In this document: piece by piece, positions 11,262 through 22,208 of the stretch
Layout: each line of letters starts with the position of its first letter
Numbering within the stretch: position 1 is the first letter of the stretch
Assembly: GCA_949361645.1 (NCBI GenBank)
Contig: OX442431.1
Coordinates: 1,731,122-1,795,121 of the forward strand
DNA: 64,000 nucleotides
Source: Spongilla lacustris
Taxonomy: Eukaryota > Porifera > Demospongiae > Spongillida > Spongillidae
Direction of reading: 5' to 3'
Program-made: the position numbers and the translations under genes
The notes under the pieces: model-generated
Databases searched by the model: none
Seen by the model: only the letters and a program-made list of their open reading frames with translations
Told to the model about the DNA's origin: nothing

Positions 11262-11740
11262 CGTTGTCCGCTGGTTATCTCCATTTTTTCAAGGGTCACT
11301 TCACGTTGAAATGAGTGCAATGTATGAAACAGACAGTTCTCAAGTCTAGCTGATCAGTGGAATCTGTGCAGAGAGTACTTCAGTATCTTTCAGTCACATC
11401 CTTGTCAGTCATGACAACACGAACATGAAGACTGAATTGTACTTTTTGAACAGATCGACCATTTTTGAAATTGTACTCTCTGTTTCTTGTAACACCATAA
11501 ATGCTGCTACAATTTCACTCTGTCCATTGCCATCTTAAACCAATATTATATAAAGAGGAAAACGAAGCTCAATGAGCTCAATAAGTTTGTATGTCGCATT
11601 AACACAAATTAGCAGCTCAGGATAGAAAAAGATTGCTTCATTTCATGATCTTGGAAAAAAAATCCTTGCAAAACATTATCATTGTCAATTATGACATCCA
11701 CACATGCACCTGCAAGCAAAGCGTGCTATTACAAAATTCA
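11262..11740 (-). pseudogene. ZSWIM/MULE-like gene, N-terminal/transposase-domain remnant
   Basis: Reading the minus strand from about 11735 gives a block with VDVIIDNDNV and FFFQDHEMKQSFS. In another frame it continues as YPELLICVNATYKL, LRFPLYIILV and, after an in-frame TAA, DGNGQSEIVAAFMVLQETE. A frameshift leads to VVMTDKDVTER and then remnants of a FHT...FRREV...MGITSGQR-like block near 11300-11262. This order (FFQD, NATYKL, DGNG.SE, DKD, lower CLFH-like block) is that of ZSWIM1/3-type proteins derived from MULE transposases, from family knowledge. At least one stop and two frameshifts show decay. The matching C-terminal piece lies at 8521-8804, across the LTR element. Confidence 0.72.
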
Positions 11741-12515
11741 CGGAGGAAATAAGACAATACGATCGATAATATTGTACAAATGTTGGAAGCGGGCATGTAC
11801 CAGGGTGTTCCAGCAAAGGCAGCAGAGCAGAGAAAACATTCAGGCTGGTGATTTATACCACTAGCAGTGGAGAACTATGGGGCCTGGGGACCAGAGACAC
11901 TGAGGGCCTTTTCACAGGTGGCTTCTTGTTTAGCCATTCGTGATAACACCCCCAAATCAAAGTTTGTAGCAGAATTACAGGGCTGCCTTAGCTTCTCATT
12001 GATTAGAGCTAACATGCAATCAATCCTGGTCTGCTTATATTTATAATAATATAACACATTACAATAAAACAATGCAATAAAACTTATACAAAAAACTCTA
12101 TGTATGTACAGATAAGTAGTATTATACAAAGATCATTATGCAATATACACTATGCATACCATCTAAGCAAAACATTATTAACGTACCGTATCTTTCAGTT
12201 AGTTTATCAGTGTACTGTTTGAGTTAGGTCATTCCTAGTACTATGATTTTTGTATGACCTTGCTTTGTTGATATGTTTGAAATATCTTTCAGAGTAACAA
12301 TTTTTCCTGACATCAGCTCTAACTTATCCTTTGTTAGCCTTCAAATTTAATAGCTTCTCAACTTCCATTGTTTCCTCTTTGGACACCTTTCGTTGGTGTG
12401 GCAACATGTCGAACAAGCCCTGTATACATGTTGACGTAGTATAGCTGGAACTGCCTAGGCATATGGGTCCAGGTAATTATTTGTACATCCAGGCATGCGC
12501 ATCTTGGTCCGGGTA
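11741..12515. other. AT-rich stretch, nothing recognised
   Basis: Short open frames only, in low-complexity AT-rich sequence. The first few dozen bases may be the upstream intron of the ZSWIM-like remnant, since a CTTGCAG acceptor-like string precedes the recognised block on the minus strand. Confidence 0.4.
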
Positions 12516-12520
12516 GGGGG

Positions 12521-12553
<33 letters not shown>
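12516..12553. repeat. Poly-G tract
   Basis: Almost uninterrupted G over about 38 bases, the first of roughly ten long G or C runs in the window. The length in the assembly may be unreliable. Confidence 0.9.
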
Positions 12554-12555
<2 letters not shown>

Positions 12556-13457
12556 GGAGTTTCCTGATGCGTTTTATTTACTGGCATCGCCGGTTTTGAT
12601 ACGATAGACACATTTGTTGTTACAGATAACTTTCTCAACGGTAAGTTAGCGTCCGTCAGCCGTTACACTTTATAACAGCCACTCGGCTTGCCATCTTTGT
12701 TTCTCTGCCGAAAAGCAAGGTCACTGCTGATCTTTTTGGCAGACTTAGTCTGGTGCTAATTTGTAGCATAGCAAGAGCTATTTTGACGAGAAGTCTGCCC
12801 CAATCATTATAGTAGCCTATGTCTGAAACATTAGTTAGGCTTAGCCTCTTAGGCACTTCGTAGTAGTCTGTAAGTAGTTCAGTATTATTTAGTATGCTAT
12901 TATTGTGTAATTATTATGATGCGATAAAAAAATGAATGGGTCATGTTCAAGTAGTACACTGATTGACCTGTCGATCGCAATGCAATTTTGAGACACGCTA
13001 GGAAACTATCAGTCTGCATGTGCTCAGCCGCGGGTAATACATACATCTGTCAAAACATATAGGATTGTATCCAGGGCTCCGGAGGCAACGTAGATTATTA
13101 CATCAACCAGCTAGCTAGCCCTCCCGCGCGAGACGCGGAAGCTTTCAGTGCAATGCATGGAATATCTCTACATGAAAGCCACATGCAGTTTCAGAGCAAA
13201 ATCAGTGCTTCCGACAGCACTATAATAAGTACACAGTTTTGAAGTCAGAGGGATATATCACCGTATATGCCGTTCAATAACGATGGCTTGCTTGTAGACA
13301 CTGCGGGGAAGCAGCGCTGCATCAGAGCAATAAGAAACGTGACCTGTTGAGTTTGTCGAGCGATCCACATCATGCTCCGATTGATGCCAGGATCCAAAAA
13401 CGTGTCTAGCACTTCGGTAGATTTTTTTTTCCCTACATGTGCATTTGTTTGGTTCAG

Positions 13458-13880
13458 TCTCCAAGTTCTTACAAAAAAGAGGAGTTGAAAGCCTATATGG
13501 AAGTACCGAGGACGAGGTTCGGACGTACTTTTCAGCCGACTACGTAAGTGATATAAAGCTGCTGCAAATCAAACAGCTAAACATATGCCTTGATCTAGCA
13601 AAGCCAGCCACCCAAAGATGCCGTATTAGCTAGGCCTAGCGGCATTGCCTTGAATGTAGTGTTTAATGTTTTTAATTTTATTTTTTAAAACTGATCTATC
13701 TCTCAGGTTAAGCACAGTTACAAAAGAAGGTACAAACCATTTACCTATTCTTCCAGAAATTATTGGGAAATGGTACTGAAATCAAAAAGTAGCAACACAA
13801 ATTCATCCGCAGCAGAGGAGGAACATATAAAGAAGAGACTGGCAAAGCTCAGTATAATTGACTGCCGGCTGTCCAATTAA
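13458..13880 (+). CDS. Two plausible last exons of an unrecognised gene
   Basis: Exon 1 would run 13458-13543, after a TTTGGTTCAG acceptor and before a GTAAGTGA donor. Exon 2 would run 13707-13880, after CTATCTCTCAG, and ends at TAA (13878-13880). In the frame shared across the 163-bp intron (phase 0), exon 1 encodes SKFLQKRGVESLYGS and on to FSADY. Exon 2 encodes 57 residues rich in basic and aromatic residues (VKHSYKRRYKPFTYSS, then NYWEMVLKSK). I recognise no family. Another frame of exon 1 reads YKKEELKAY, which resembles a phrase in second proteins of some Harbinger-type transposons, so a transposon origin is possible. The upstream exons were not found. Confidence 0.4.
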
Positions 13881-14189
13881 GTGATTTCATGTGGCATGCA
13901 TACTTAAATACGGAAACTTCTTGTCCAGACTGACAGCTGCAACTTAAAAAAAAAAGACTCAAGCATGTATGCATGTTTTAACTGAATGGTACAACTGAGT
14001 CACACATCAGTTATGACATAATGCAGAACACACAGTAAGCAGTATACTGACAGCCAATTGTACAAATATCACTGATTTCAATTGTTTTTTTAGAAGCGTA
14101 ATCATAATAATGCCCTTCGGAATTGTATATAGGAGAGAAATCACATGTTATGAATTCTTGCATGTGATATATATTTCCCTTGACCAGCC

Positions 14190-14555
14190 TTCTGATTTTT
14201 TTTTTTACCCGGCTTTAGTACTGATAGGAGGAGCAACAACTTGAGCACAATAAGACCTACTGCATCTTCCACTGTGAAGCCACGATCAGCTAATGTGATG
14301 TCCACCAGGGAATGGATTTTCTAAAATGCTCTGTACTTGCTGAATAAATGCTCTTCCCAGGTTTTGAAAGGAAAGAGGAAGTGCCCTCAGGGATAATATA
14401 GCAATAAGAAATGTTATAAATGTTTGTGGCATACTCTTCTTCACTTTACTAGGCCAGTAAATAAGAGGGCTCAGCCACTGAACCATGCATGCATAATGAG
14501 GACCAATTGTTAACTGAAGAGGCATGAAACAGTTAACTGAGTGCATTAGACACAC
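14190..14555 (-). pseudogene. DDE_Tnp_4-type transposase fragment
   Basis: On the minus strand, an open block reads MVQWLSPLIYWPSKVKKSMP, a pattern that precedes the catalytic core in Harbinger/ISL2EU-like DDE_Tnp_4 transposases. After about 50 residues with no clear match, where the first catalytic Asp region would be, it shifts frame near 14300. It then gives ITLADRGFTVEDAVG, the usual second-Asp block (ADRGF). The family match is from memory of the motifs. The copy has an internal loss and a frameshift and is not functional. It lies tail-to-tail with the unknown exons at 13458-13880, which might be the partner ORF of the same transposon. Confidence 0.6.
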
Positions 14556-15246
14556 CGAACCTACATGTCAGGTTAAAGACAGTTTCACAACCTGCAATAG
14601 TGACTGGAACAGGGTAAATTGAAACATCATGCAGAGCAACTCCTTACGAATGATGCAGTGCAAGTTTACAAATTCGGGGCATCGATGGAATTCAAAATAA
14701 ATAACTCTGCAACAGAACATGATCCAAAAAGTGCTTTAAGATGATGCGCACTTTAGAACCCTTCCTAGAACGATATTCTACTCTTCTTTGTGAATACATC
14801 TTCGAGTACAAGTGGCAAAAGGGAGCACAGTTTGCCCTATTCCATCCACAAAAAAATTGAATTATGCCCGTTCGCTTAGTACAGGTAAGGTAAAACCTGT
14901 TTTTGGCGCACTCTACGGATGGTAAATAAGCATGCTATTCTGAAACTTATATTCCTAATCGCTTCTATCGACCACAGAGGGAAACAAGGCGTTGCATTGC
15001 GTCAGCGGCGGTCAAAACACCAGAGGCAACACGTTGCACAGAGAACTCCACATAATTCTTTGTTTTTGAAGGTTTTAAGCATTTTGTGATGATTTCTAAC
15101 TCAACAGTACTCTCCTTTACCTCGTAAAACTGTCAGTCCCTAAAGAAGTCACAAGCGAATCACGTGATGATAATTATTCATTTATGCGTGTGCATAGGGT
15201 CTATACAATGGACGGGGAATCACTCGTAGTCCCCATGCATGCATAT
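14556..15246. other. No gene recognised upstream of the transposase remnant
   Basis: A 37-codon plus-strand frame begins ATGATGCGCACTTT near 14740, without a recognisable domain. The 5' part of the transposase probably lay here on the minus strand but is no longer readable. Confidence 0.4.
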
Positions 15247-15446
15247 NNNNNNNNNNNNNNNNNNNNNNNNNNNNNNNNNNNNNNNNNNNNNNNNNNNNNN
15301 NNNNNNNNNNNNNNNNNNNNNNNNNNNNNNNNNNNNNNNNNNNNNNNNNNNNNNNNNNNNNNNNNNNNNNNNNNNNNNNNNNNNNNNNNNNNNNNNNNNN
15401 NNNNNNNNNNNNNNNNNNNNNNNNNNNNNNNNNNNNNNNNNNNNNN
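15247..15446. other. Assembly gap (200 N)
   Basis: Exactly 200 N. Sequence on the right side begins inside a tandem repeat, so the gap probably hides more of that repeat. Open frames that cross the gap are meaningless. Confidence 0.99.
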
Positions 15447-15605
15447 GGAATGGCTGTCCCCCTGGAAAAAGTGTCCCCCCGGACATTCTGTCGGAGGAAT
15501 GGCTGTCCCCCTGGAAAAAGTGTCCCCCCGGACATTCGTTCCTAGGTACAAATGTCCCCCCCGGACACACCTACCTAGGAAAAAATGTCCCCCCTGAAAA
15601 AGGGT
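15447..15605. repeat. Minisatellite of GTCCCCCxGGAC palindromic modules
   Basis: Repeated phrase GGAATGGCTGTCCCCC, then TGGAAAAAGTGTCCCCCCGGACA, with diverged copies to the right (AAATGTCCCCCCCGGACAC). The modules are short imperfect palindromes around CCGG. The repeat adjoins the gap. Confidence 0.85.
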
Positions 15606-15897
15606 CCCTCCCCTCAATAACTTATACATTCACAGAAACATTCCTAGAACTTTTTAATTAAGTCCTTGTGTTTAGGCCAAAGGTTTGAGGCTAATTTTCT
15701 ATATGTTAGACGCGCGTAAAATGCAGGCGAGAAAAGGTTGGTTCGCAGCTTCAGCGCGGATCATTGACCAAACTTATTTATGCAGAACTAGATAATTGGG
15801 ACAACTACTCCGGCACTCTTTGCATATCGAACTGCGATTTTCTAACTCTACTAACGCCATTTGATCATGAAGTGATGGAAGGCCGATATTGGTACAT
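15606..15897. other. Unique spacer, nothing recognised
   Basis: No open frame or repeat beyond short strings. It separates two different minisatellites. Confidence 0.4.
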
Positions 15898-16325
15898 AAA
15901 TTGACTAGGGCGCCGGTACCAGCCCTCTAGGCTAATTGACTAGGGCGCCGGTACCGGCCCTCTAGGCTAATTGACTAGGGCGCCGGTACCGGCTCTAGCT
16001 TAGCTCTAGACTAATTGACTATAGGACGCCGGTACCGTCCTTCTAGACTAATTGACTAGGGCGCCGGTACCGGCCCTCTAGGCTAATTGACTAGGGCGCC
16101 GGTACCAGCCCTCTAGGCTAATTGACTAGGGCGCCGGTACCAGCCCTCTAGGCTAATTGACTAGGGCGCCGGTACCAGCCCTCTAGGCTAATTGACTAGG
16201 GCGCCGGTACCAGCCCTCTAGGCTAATTGACTAGGGCGCCGGTACCAGCCCTCTAGGCTAATTGACTAGGGCGCCGGTACCGGCTCTAGCTTAGCTCTAG
16301 ACTAATTGACTAGAACGCCGGTGTC
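15898..16325. repeat. 35-bp minisatellite, about 12 units
   Basis: The unit is CTAATTGACTAGGGCGCCGG followed by TACCAGCCCTCTAGG, repeated about 12 times with small variants; in two places GGCTCTAGCTTAGCTCTAG replaces part of the unit. Each unit contains GGCGCC and GGTACC palindromes. A single diverged unit (ACTAATTGACTAGGGCGCTGG) also lies at about 20838-20875, next to the inverted partner of the following block. Confidence 0.95.
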
Positions 16326-16559
16326 ATAGGGTATACGGTCCGGCCCAATTTTCGGTCCGGCGGACCGTATTCCCTAAGGGAATACGGTCCCCCCCGGACC
16401 CAACTCCCTAGGGAATACGGTCCCCCGGACCGAGTTCCCTGGTTGTACAAAACCAATTAACCGGACTCAATTCCCTAGGGAATTGAGTGATTTGAGCCCC
16501 CCCCCGGACCGTATTCCCTGGTTTTAAATACATGCATGTATATGTATATTCCACCCCTT

Positions 16560-16860
16560 GCATTCACGTAAGGGCTGGCACATATGGTTCGAAAAGCAAA
16601 AGCCAATGATCGCAGGTCGTCAACTATATAAGCAGCTTCTGTAACAATTAAAACTCTTTTCTTCAGTCTGTAACAATGAAATGTTTTCTTCGATCGGTCT
16701 GGGATGCTTATTCTATGACTAATTTGCTATACAAATGTATATTTACATGTATATTTATATTAAGTTGTTACTATTTATATGTTCCCATTATGATTGGGTT
16801 CGAAAATGATCGCATACAGGTCGTCAACTATGCATGCAGCTTCTGTAACAATTAACACTG
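16560..16860. repeat. Direct repeat pair inside the 16.3-20.9 kb element
   Basis: A phrase near 16595-16660 (AATGATCGCAGGTCGTCAAC, then AGCAGCTTCTGTAACAATTA) recurs near 16805-16860 with small changes. Nothing coding is visible. Confidence 0.65.
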
Positions 16861-17446
16861 TTTAGTATTATCAAATTGTGTGAACACCAAGTGCAGAAAA
16901 AGTAGAATAAATTTAATAAAAGATGAAAAGAAATGAATACATATAAAATATCATAATAGTCAACTGAACATGAGAGATGAGGGTACTGGATAAATCTCAA
17001 TTTCGTACCTGTAAAAAAGAAAACAAAACTAGCACACTTCAGCCATTATTGTTTAGAGAATGATGCATAAGTGTTTTTCAATCATGTGCATAATAAAAAG
17101 TGAATTTCACAGACAAATAACGCTGCTCGTGTGCCCAGATATTTACTGCAGAGGGGGAGGTAGGAAAAAGAAGTTGGATGAGAAGAGAAGTGAGAAGAGG
17201 TAACGGGACACATATAGCTTTAAGCCGCATGTGGGCCCTCAACATTGGTCCTTAATTAGTAGTTAACTCGACCTGGCACACTCTAAGTGTGATTGAATGC
17301 TTCCTCTATACACCTGTGTCCGGAGAAAAAGAAATGGGATGAGAGAGGAATGAATGGGGGATAATAGTCAAGAGACATGCTGATATTGAGTGTAGTCAAT
17401 TTCGTACCTAATTAAATCAGCCAAAATGTGAATTTCACAGATAAAT

Positions 17447-17636
17447 AAACTTGGCGGCATCAATTAATATTGTTTGTGTCTCAGGTGTCTTTTTAGTCTT
17501 GAGTGTCACTGTGTATTAGACACATGGCATTAGCAAGATATAAACTTGGCGGCATCAATTAATATTGCTTGTGCCTCAGGTGTCTTTTTAGTCTTGAGTG
17601 TCACTGTGTATTAGACACATGGCATTAGCAAGATAG
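17447..17636. repeat. 95-bp tandem duplication, two copies
   Basis: The copy at 17447-17541 is followed directly by a second at 17542-17636 with only a few substitutions (AAACTTGGCGGCATCAATTA at the start of each). A recent local tandem duplication. Confidence 0.9.
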
Positions 17637-17849
17637 CTACTTATTGCTGTATATGCATGATTAAAGCCATGCTTAAGGATTACAATAAAACAGAATAACT
17701 ATAACTGTTTTAGTGGTGTTGTATGGGCTGGATGTCATTGTATAGGTTTGATAGAAAATTTACATAATTATCTTGTAGGTACAGCGTCTCTTTGTAATAT
17801 CCTCACATGTCTTTAAGCCGTCTGGCTTATCTTTGTGTGCATGTAAAAA

Positions 17850-18240
17850 GACGTGCCTAGATATATGTCATCTGAGGGTAAGTGCAAACAAACATGACAC
17901 ACTGACCTTAAATAGATTGATTCCATCCAGTGGAAACACACAAATGACAATCCTTGTCTTACAGGTGCATATACATACAAGTGTATGTCATCTGAGGGTG
18001 CTTGCAAACACACTGACCTTAAAATTTTCTACCTATGAGAACACATGATCTCCAATCACCTTGGAGAGGTGCACCTATAAGAATGCAATACATATACATC
18101 ATCTGAGAGTAAGTGTAAACACACATGACACATTGACTTTAAATTAACACACTGATTCTCTCCAATAGAAACACATTGTCACAGTCTTCCTTCGAGAGTT
18201 GTGCATCAATAAGAATGCACCTTTGAAACACACTGAAAGA
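17850..18240. repeat. Diverged tandem repeat, ~115-120 bp unit, three copies
   Basis: The phrase ATCTGAGGGTAAGTGCAAAC, then ACACTGACCTTAAA, returns near 17870, 17990 and 18100 with increasing change. The short open frames on either strand merely follow the repeat. Confidence 0.75.
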
Positions 18241-19780
18241 ACAGTTTTCCAACCTCCCCCTATTACTAGTACCCATATTAGAGCCCACTAGAAACTTAGA
18301 CTGCTAGAAAACACAGCAATGGGGAGTTATTGCCAAATCTAAGTGACCAACACACTCGTATTCACCGTAGTCTGCTCATTGATTGTGAAGTTAGGAAGGA
18401 ACGTTATTATAGGAATGGACCAAACTGACTAGATACCGGTGGTAAAAAACTAGAATTCACTGCAATATATTCTTACCTAAACCTGTGATATACTGCTACG
18501 AATCGTCGATATCAATCCTCACGCCGCGCCAGTATAGCAATATCAACTTACTCGCTTCTCTTTCCATGGACTATGTATAGAATTGCTCATGCAATAACTC
18601 TTATGCCCATACCATAGTAAGGCTTCTATACCACTTATAGTATAAAGCACACGAATAACAAGCCTTAATTAGCGCCTTGCACCAACACAGTTTATCCCGC
18701 CCATGATTCAGGAATATAATAGGCTTATACAGGGGACAGTAGAAGGAAAGTTTGGAGTTCAGTGATCCACTCCAACAGTATGACTGTCAGTTCAGTTGCA
18801 TCAATATCCTACCACTAGCAGACACTACAGTGATAGGGGAGAGTAGCTGAACTGGTATTAGGACGTGCAAGCGATGTTGGCTAATTATATAATCTAGTGT
18901 ACGCTACAAAATGAAGAATGAAATCCCACTTATGCCAGCAATTTATATGTGCATGTACTGATACACATATAAAAATATGTTGCGCTCATAGACAAAACTG
19001 CATAAAAGATGAGAGACACAAGATGGTTATCAGTGTATTAATTGTATTAAGCATAGCATTTGTCAAACATTACATGTCTACAGACCTTATATATTTAACT
19101 TGCTATGTATAATATTTGAGAATTGCGATAATATCCGAAATCCCTTATTTACTAAATTGGTGCCTACACACCAATTTAAAACCACGTGAAGACTGAGAAC
19201 AAGAAGGCCGTGGAATGTAAGTTATGTTATGAACGTCTGAGACTGAGCTAACACTCATTGTTCTACTTAAAATGTAGCACTGAATTGTTTTTTTTTTTTC
19301 AGTGCATGTGTCAGTATAGTAAGAAATTACATTGTACTCCATGCAGGAATAGAAAAGATGTGCATGAAGGAACGCTGAAGAGGGTATAGTCGTATCGAAA
19401 GGACAGGACGAACCCTGCAATATGCATTATGCGCCGCTACACAGAGTCAGAGAAGTGGCTGATACGAAAGCGTTCGACAGACTTCTCGCTAAGCCATGAC
19501 GATGTTCTGCTGTATGTGGCAGGGAAGAACGAAGATGCAATAGCGGTGGTTTTTAACAGAAGATAGAACAAATGCGTTTTAGTAGTATCACGCGTCCAAA
19601 AGTGGAGGCCATCAGGGAAGAGACCGCACCGAAGACAAAATGAGGCACTATACTATACTGGTCGCACATTCATCTGGACAAACGTCGTCAGTATAAGCAA
19701 AACAATGTATAGAACATGCCAGTAGTTGTTATCACTTTACATTTCTTATCATTACGTTTATATTATTGTTTTTGGGTTCT
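18241..19780. other. No gene recognised
   Basis: Interior of the putative element. Only short frames without domain signatures and AT-rich sequence. Confidence 0.4.
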
Positions 19781-19783
19781 CCA

Positions 19784-19948
19784 AAGCTACACATATAAAG
19801 ATTTAGTACCCAGTTTTAGACAACCAATTCCAGAAGTGAAGCCAGTGGAACCCCTGCCAGAGAGGTGCTTCTATGAAAATCATACCAAAAAAATACTAAA
19901 ATTGTGGAAGGCATGCAGGGAAAATTCCACCCTACATGTATGTCAACA
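19784..19948 (+). CDS. Exon-like open block, unknown product
   Basis: The sequence after CTCCAAAG encodes about 55 residues of ordinary composition (YTYKDLVPSFRQPIPEVKP, then LPERCFYENHTKKILKLWKA) and ends at CAACAA before a GTAAGCC donor. A possible final exon lies near 20160-20250 and ends KKGAQLPPIKHLMS then TGA. I recognise no domain. It may be a remnant of the gene carried by the surrounding element. Confidence 0.3.
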
Positions 19949-20229
19949 AGTAAGCCAATATTGTGTGGATAATAACATTCTTGGCAATTTTGATTTAGTG
20001 ACATGAAGATTAGTAATACATTGAAGTATATTGTTCAAATATGCTCTGAAAAAGAGCTTTGTTTTCCTACAAAGAATGTATATACATGTACAACAAAATT
20101 ATTCCATATGAACTTTTTATTATCCTGAAGGAATTTTTAAGAACAATCTGTCAGTATACAACGAGTCAAAGTCATACTTTTGAACACTCGTCATGCCAAG
20201 AACAGAAGAAAGGAGCACAGCTGCCTCCA

Positions 20230-20650
20230 ATTAAACATCTGATGTCGTGAAAGAACTTCTGTCTTGTTTCAAGTGTCTTCTTGTGTTTAAATTAATTTCA
20301 TTATATAAATTCTGCCTTGTGTTTAAATTATAAATTAGCTATTCACTATAATATATACATTAAACATCTGATGCCGTGAAAGAACTTCTGTCTTGGTTTT
20401 AAATTGCTTTCATTGTATAACTTCCAAATTATCAATTATAGAACTTCTGTTCTGTGTTAAAAACTTAAAATGCATGGTTTTCATTATAAATTTGTCTTCC
20501 TTAACTGTTGCGATTTCGGTGAGAATCGTTTTCTCTTTTTAATTATTATTACCAGTGGTTGTCAAACGCTAACGGTTGCGATTTCGGTGAGGATCGACCT
20601 CTCTTTTAAATTATACACGCTATGATTACCAGTGGTTGTCAAAATCAAAT
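20230..20650. repeat. Two pairs of short direct repeats
   Basis: AAACATCTGATG, then CGTGAAAGAACTTCTGTCTT, occurs near 20234 and 20363. GTTGCGATTTCGGTGAG, then ACCAGTGGTTGTCAAA, occurs near 20508 and 20574. They lie just inside the right inverted block. Two copies each and no regular spacers, so this is not a CRISPR array. Confidence 0.7.
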
Positions 20651-20875
20651 CTCCTTTCTGTCAGGGAATTGAGTCCGCCTCCTCCCCCGGACTGTATTCC
20701 CTGGATGTACAATATTATACACGGACCGTATTCCCTAGGGAGTTGGGTCCGGGGGGGGGGACCGTATTCCCTAAGGGAATACGGTCCGCCGGACCGAAAA
20801 TTGGGCCGGACCGTATACCCTATGACACCGGCCCTCTAGACTAATTGACTAGGGCGCTGGTGCCGGCTCTGGGGG

Positions 20876-21500
20876 TAGCCCCAGCCGCTTTTAAAATGTA
20901 GTGCTTTTTCCGGGAAATAAACCCGTAATTTTGACTGATCCCGCCGCTTTTAGTAAATACATATTTCATTTCCTTAATAATAACACATATGAAAAAACTT
21001 TTTAACGATATTAATTAAAACCATCTAATCCTGACTCATCAATCAAAATATACTATACGACATGCTTGATGCGGTGGTTAAGCAATTGAGCGTACTTAAA
21101 CATACGTATACGCATACGCTGCTGACATGTACATGTAATACGTGATAATAATTATATGCAATAGTAGAGATATAGTATTATCAATATAATTATAATTATA
21201 TTTATAATTATATATATAGGCGCAATTCTATAGAGTGTATATAAAATATAGCCACATTCCAGTGCATGTATATAATATAATAATTATAATTATATATAAT
21301 TATTATACATTGTATACATGTATATATACATGTATATTACCTATAAAGAGTTCGTTCAACCCCATTTCCTTCATCCTCTTTCTTGCATGGTGGTTGAAAC
21401 ATGTCGCTGGTCTAGCTCGCGATCGTATACAACACGTGACGATGTGCTAGTTTGAAGGCGCCCACCCCCCCCCTCCCCTCCTAGATCCGCTACCGCTGCA
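20876..21500. other. AT-rich low-complexity stretch
   Basis: ATAATTATAATTATA-type sequence, mainly about 21170-21345, with no credible coding frame. It ends where similarity to the later gene copies begins, near 21500. Confidence 0.6.
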
Positions 21501-21708
21501 GTATGTATGCACAGACATCCATTCCAATATCAATAATGACTTCTACTCTTAATTGTCTCCAGCCCCAGCAGCAGATGTCATGCACAATGCCCTTCTGTTG
21601 CCTAGTAGTCTCGTTTCGCTATAGTTGGTTTGGCATTAAAATGCCTATGGAACCATGCAGTAAATAAAAAACATTCTCTATGAGAGAGCTGGACCCCGCG
21701 GCTCGATC

Positions 21709-22208
21709 ATGTTCTTATATCTCGCAGCAACGGTAACGGCAGTATGGATATACATTGTTCCTGGTAAGTTAATTCTTTTTAGTTATTTATTTACTTTAAC
21801 GTAGCCATAGCGGCGATCGCGACGGAGTGCACAGTCTCTAACACCTTGCCGATGATGGCGGGTGCGGGACTTCCTACTGTCTACAACTTCTCTTGTACGG
21901 CCACGTGCAGCTACTGGGTCCTCTACGTACTGGACTCCTCCATGCCGCTGGATGGACCGTGCAGTAATCTACCGTGTGCTATTGAAACCTCGAGTATTGA
22001 CAACCATGTTAAGATAGCGCGTCAAAGTCTACGTTTGAAGATGAGCGGAAGTTGGATGACCATTGCCTCCTATGGAACCCTGATGGCGGTGGCCCAGTGT
22101 GCCTACAATTACCAAAGTTTGACACTATTCCGAACAGCAGTTATGCTGCGCCAATCCAGCACCACCGTTTTCTCTCCGTCCCCCACCCCGCCCACTACAC
22201 AAAGCTGA
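21709..22208 (+). CDS. Secreted Cys-containing protein, copy 1 (shortened)
   Basis: Exon 1 (21709-21763) starts ATGTTCTTATATCTC and encodes a hydrophobic leader (MFLYLAATVTAVWIYIVP). Intron 21764-21804 (41 bp) has GTAAGT and TAG ends, phase 1. Exon 2 runs from 21805 to TGA at 22206-22208. The joined product is about 152 residues. The likely cleavage is near IAAIA/TEC. The mature part has six Cys, N-glycosylation sites NFS and (in the paralogues) NGT, a YWVLYV strand-like block, and a Ser/Pro/Thr tail. Relative to the other two copies, about 40 bp is missing near 22203, so the tail shifts frame and stops early. In this copy the second sequon reads YGT, not NGT. I suggest an Ig-like fold only from the Cys/Trp and strand pattern. 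Confidence 0.6.

Larger units (their letters stand above)
16318..20875. mobile_element. Putative ~4.5-kb element bounded by inverted palindromic blocks
   Basis: The block at about 16318-16440 (GGTGTCATAGGGTATACGG, CCAATTTTCGGTCC, GGACCGTATTCCCTAAGGG, then CCCAACTCCCTAGGGAATA) appears as its reverse complement at about 20715-20832. Both sides then carry further GGAATACGGTCC-type palindromes and a 35-bp-repeat unit outside. This is the layout of a large TIR element whose left end has expanded into a minisatellite. No transposase is visible. The interior has only short open frames, one exon-like piece and tandem repeats. End points and target duplications cannot be fixed by eye. Confidence 0.6.

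Noticed and set aside
15182..15661. Several frames of 116-142 residues
   Set aside because: They cross the 200-N gap and continue in a minisatellite.
20234..20640. Short direct repeats that might suggest a CRISPR array
   Set aside because: Only two copies of each, unequal spacing, in an animal-like genome with no cas genes.
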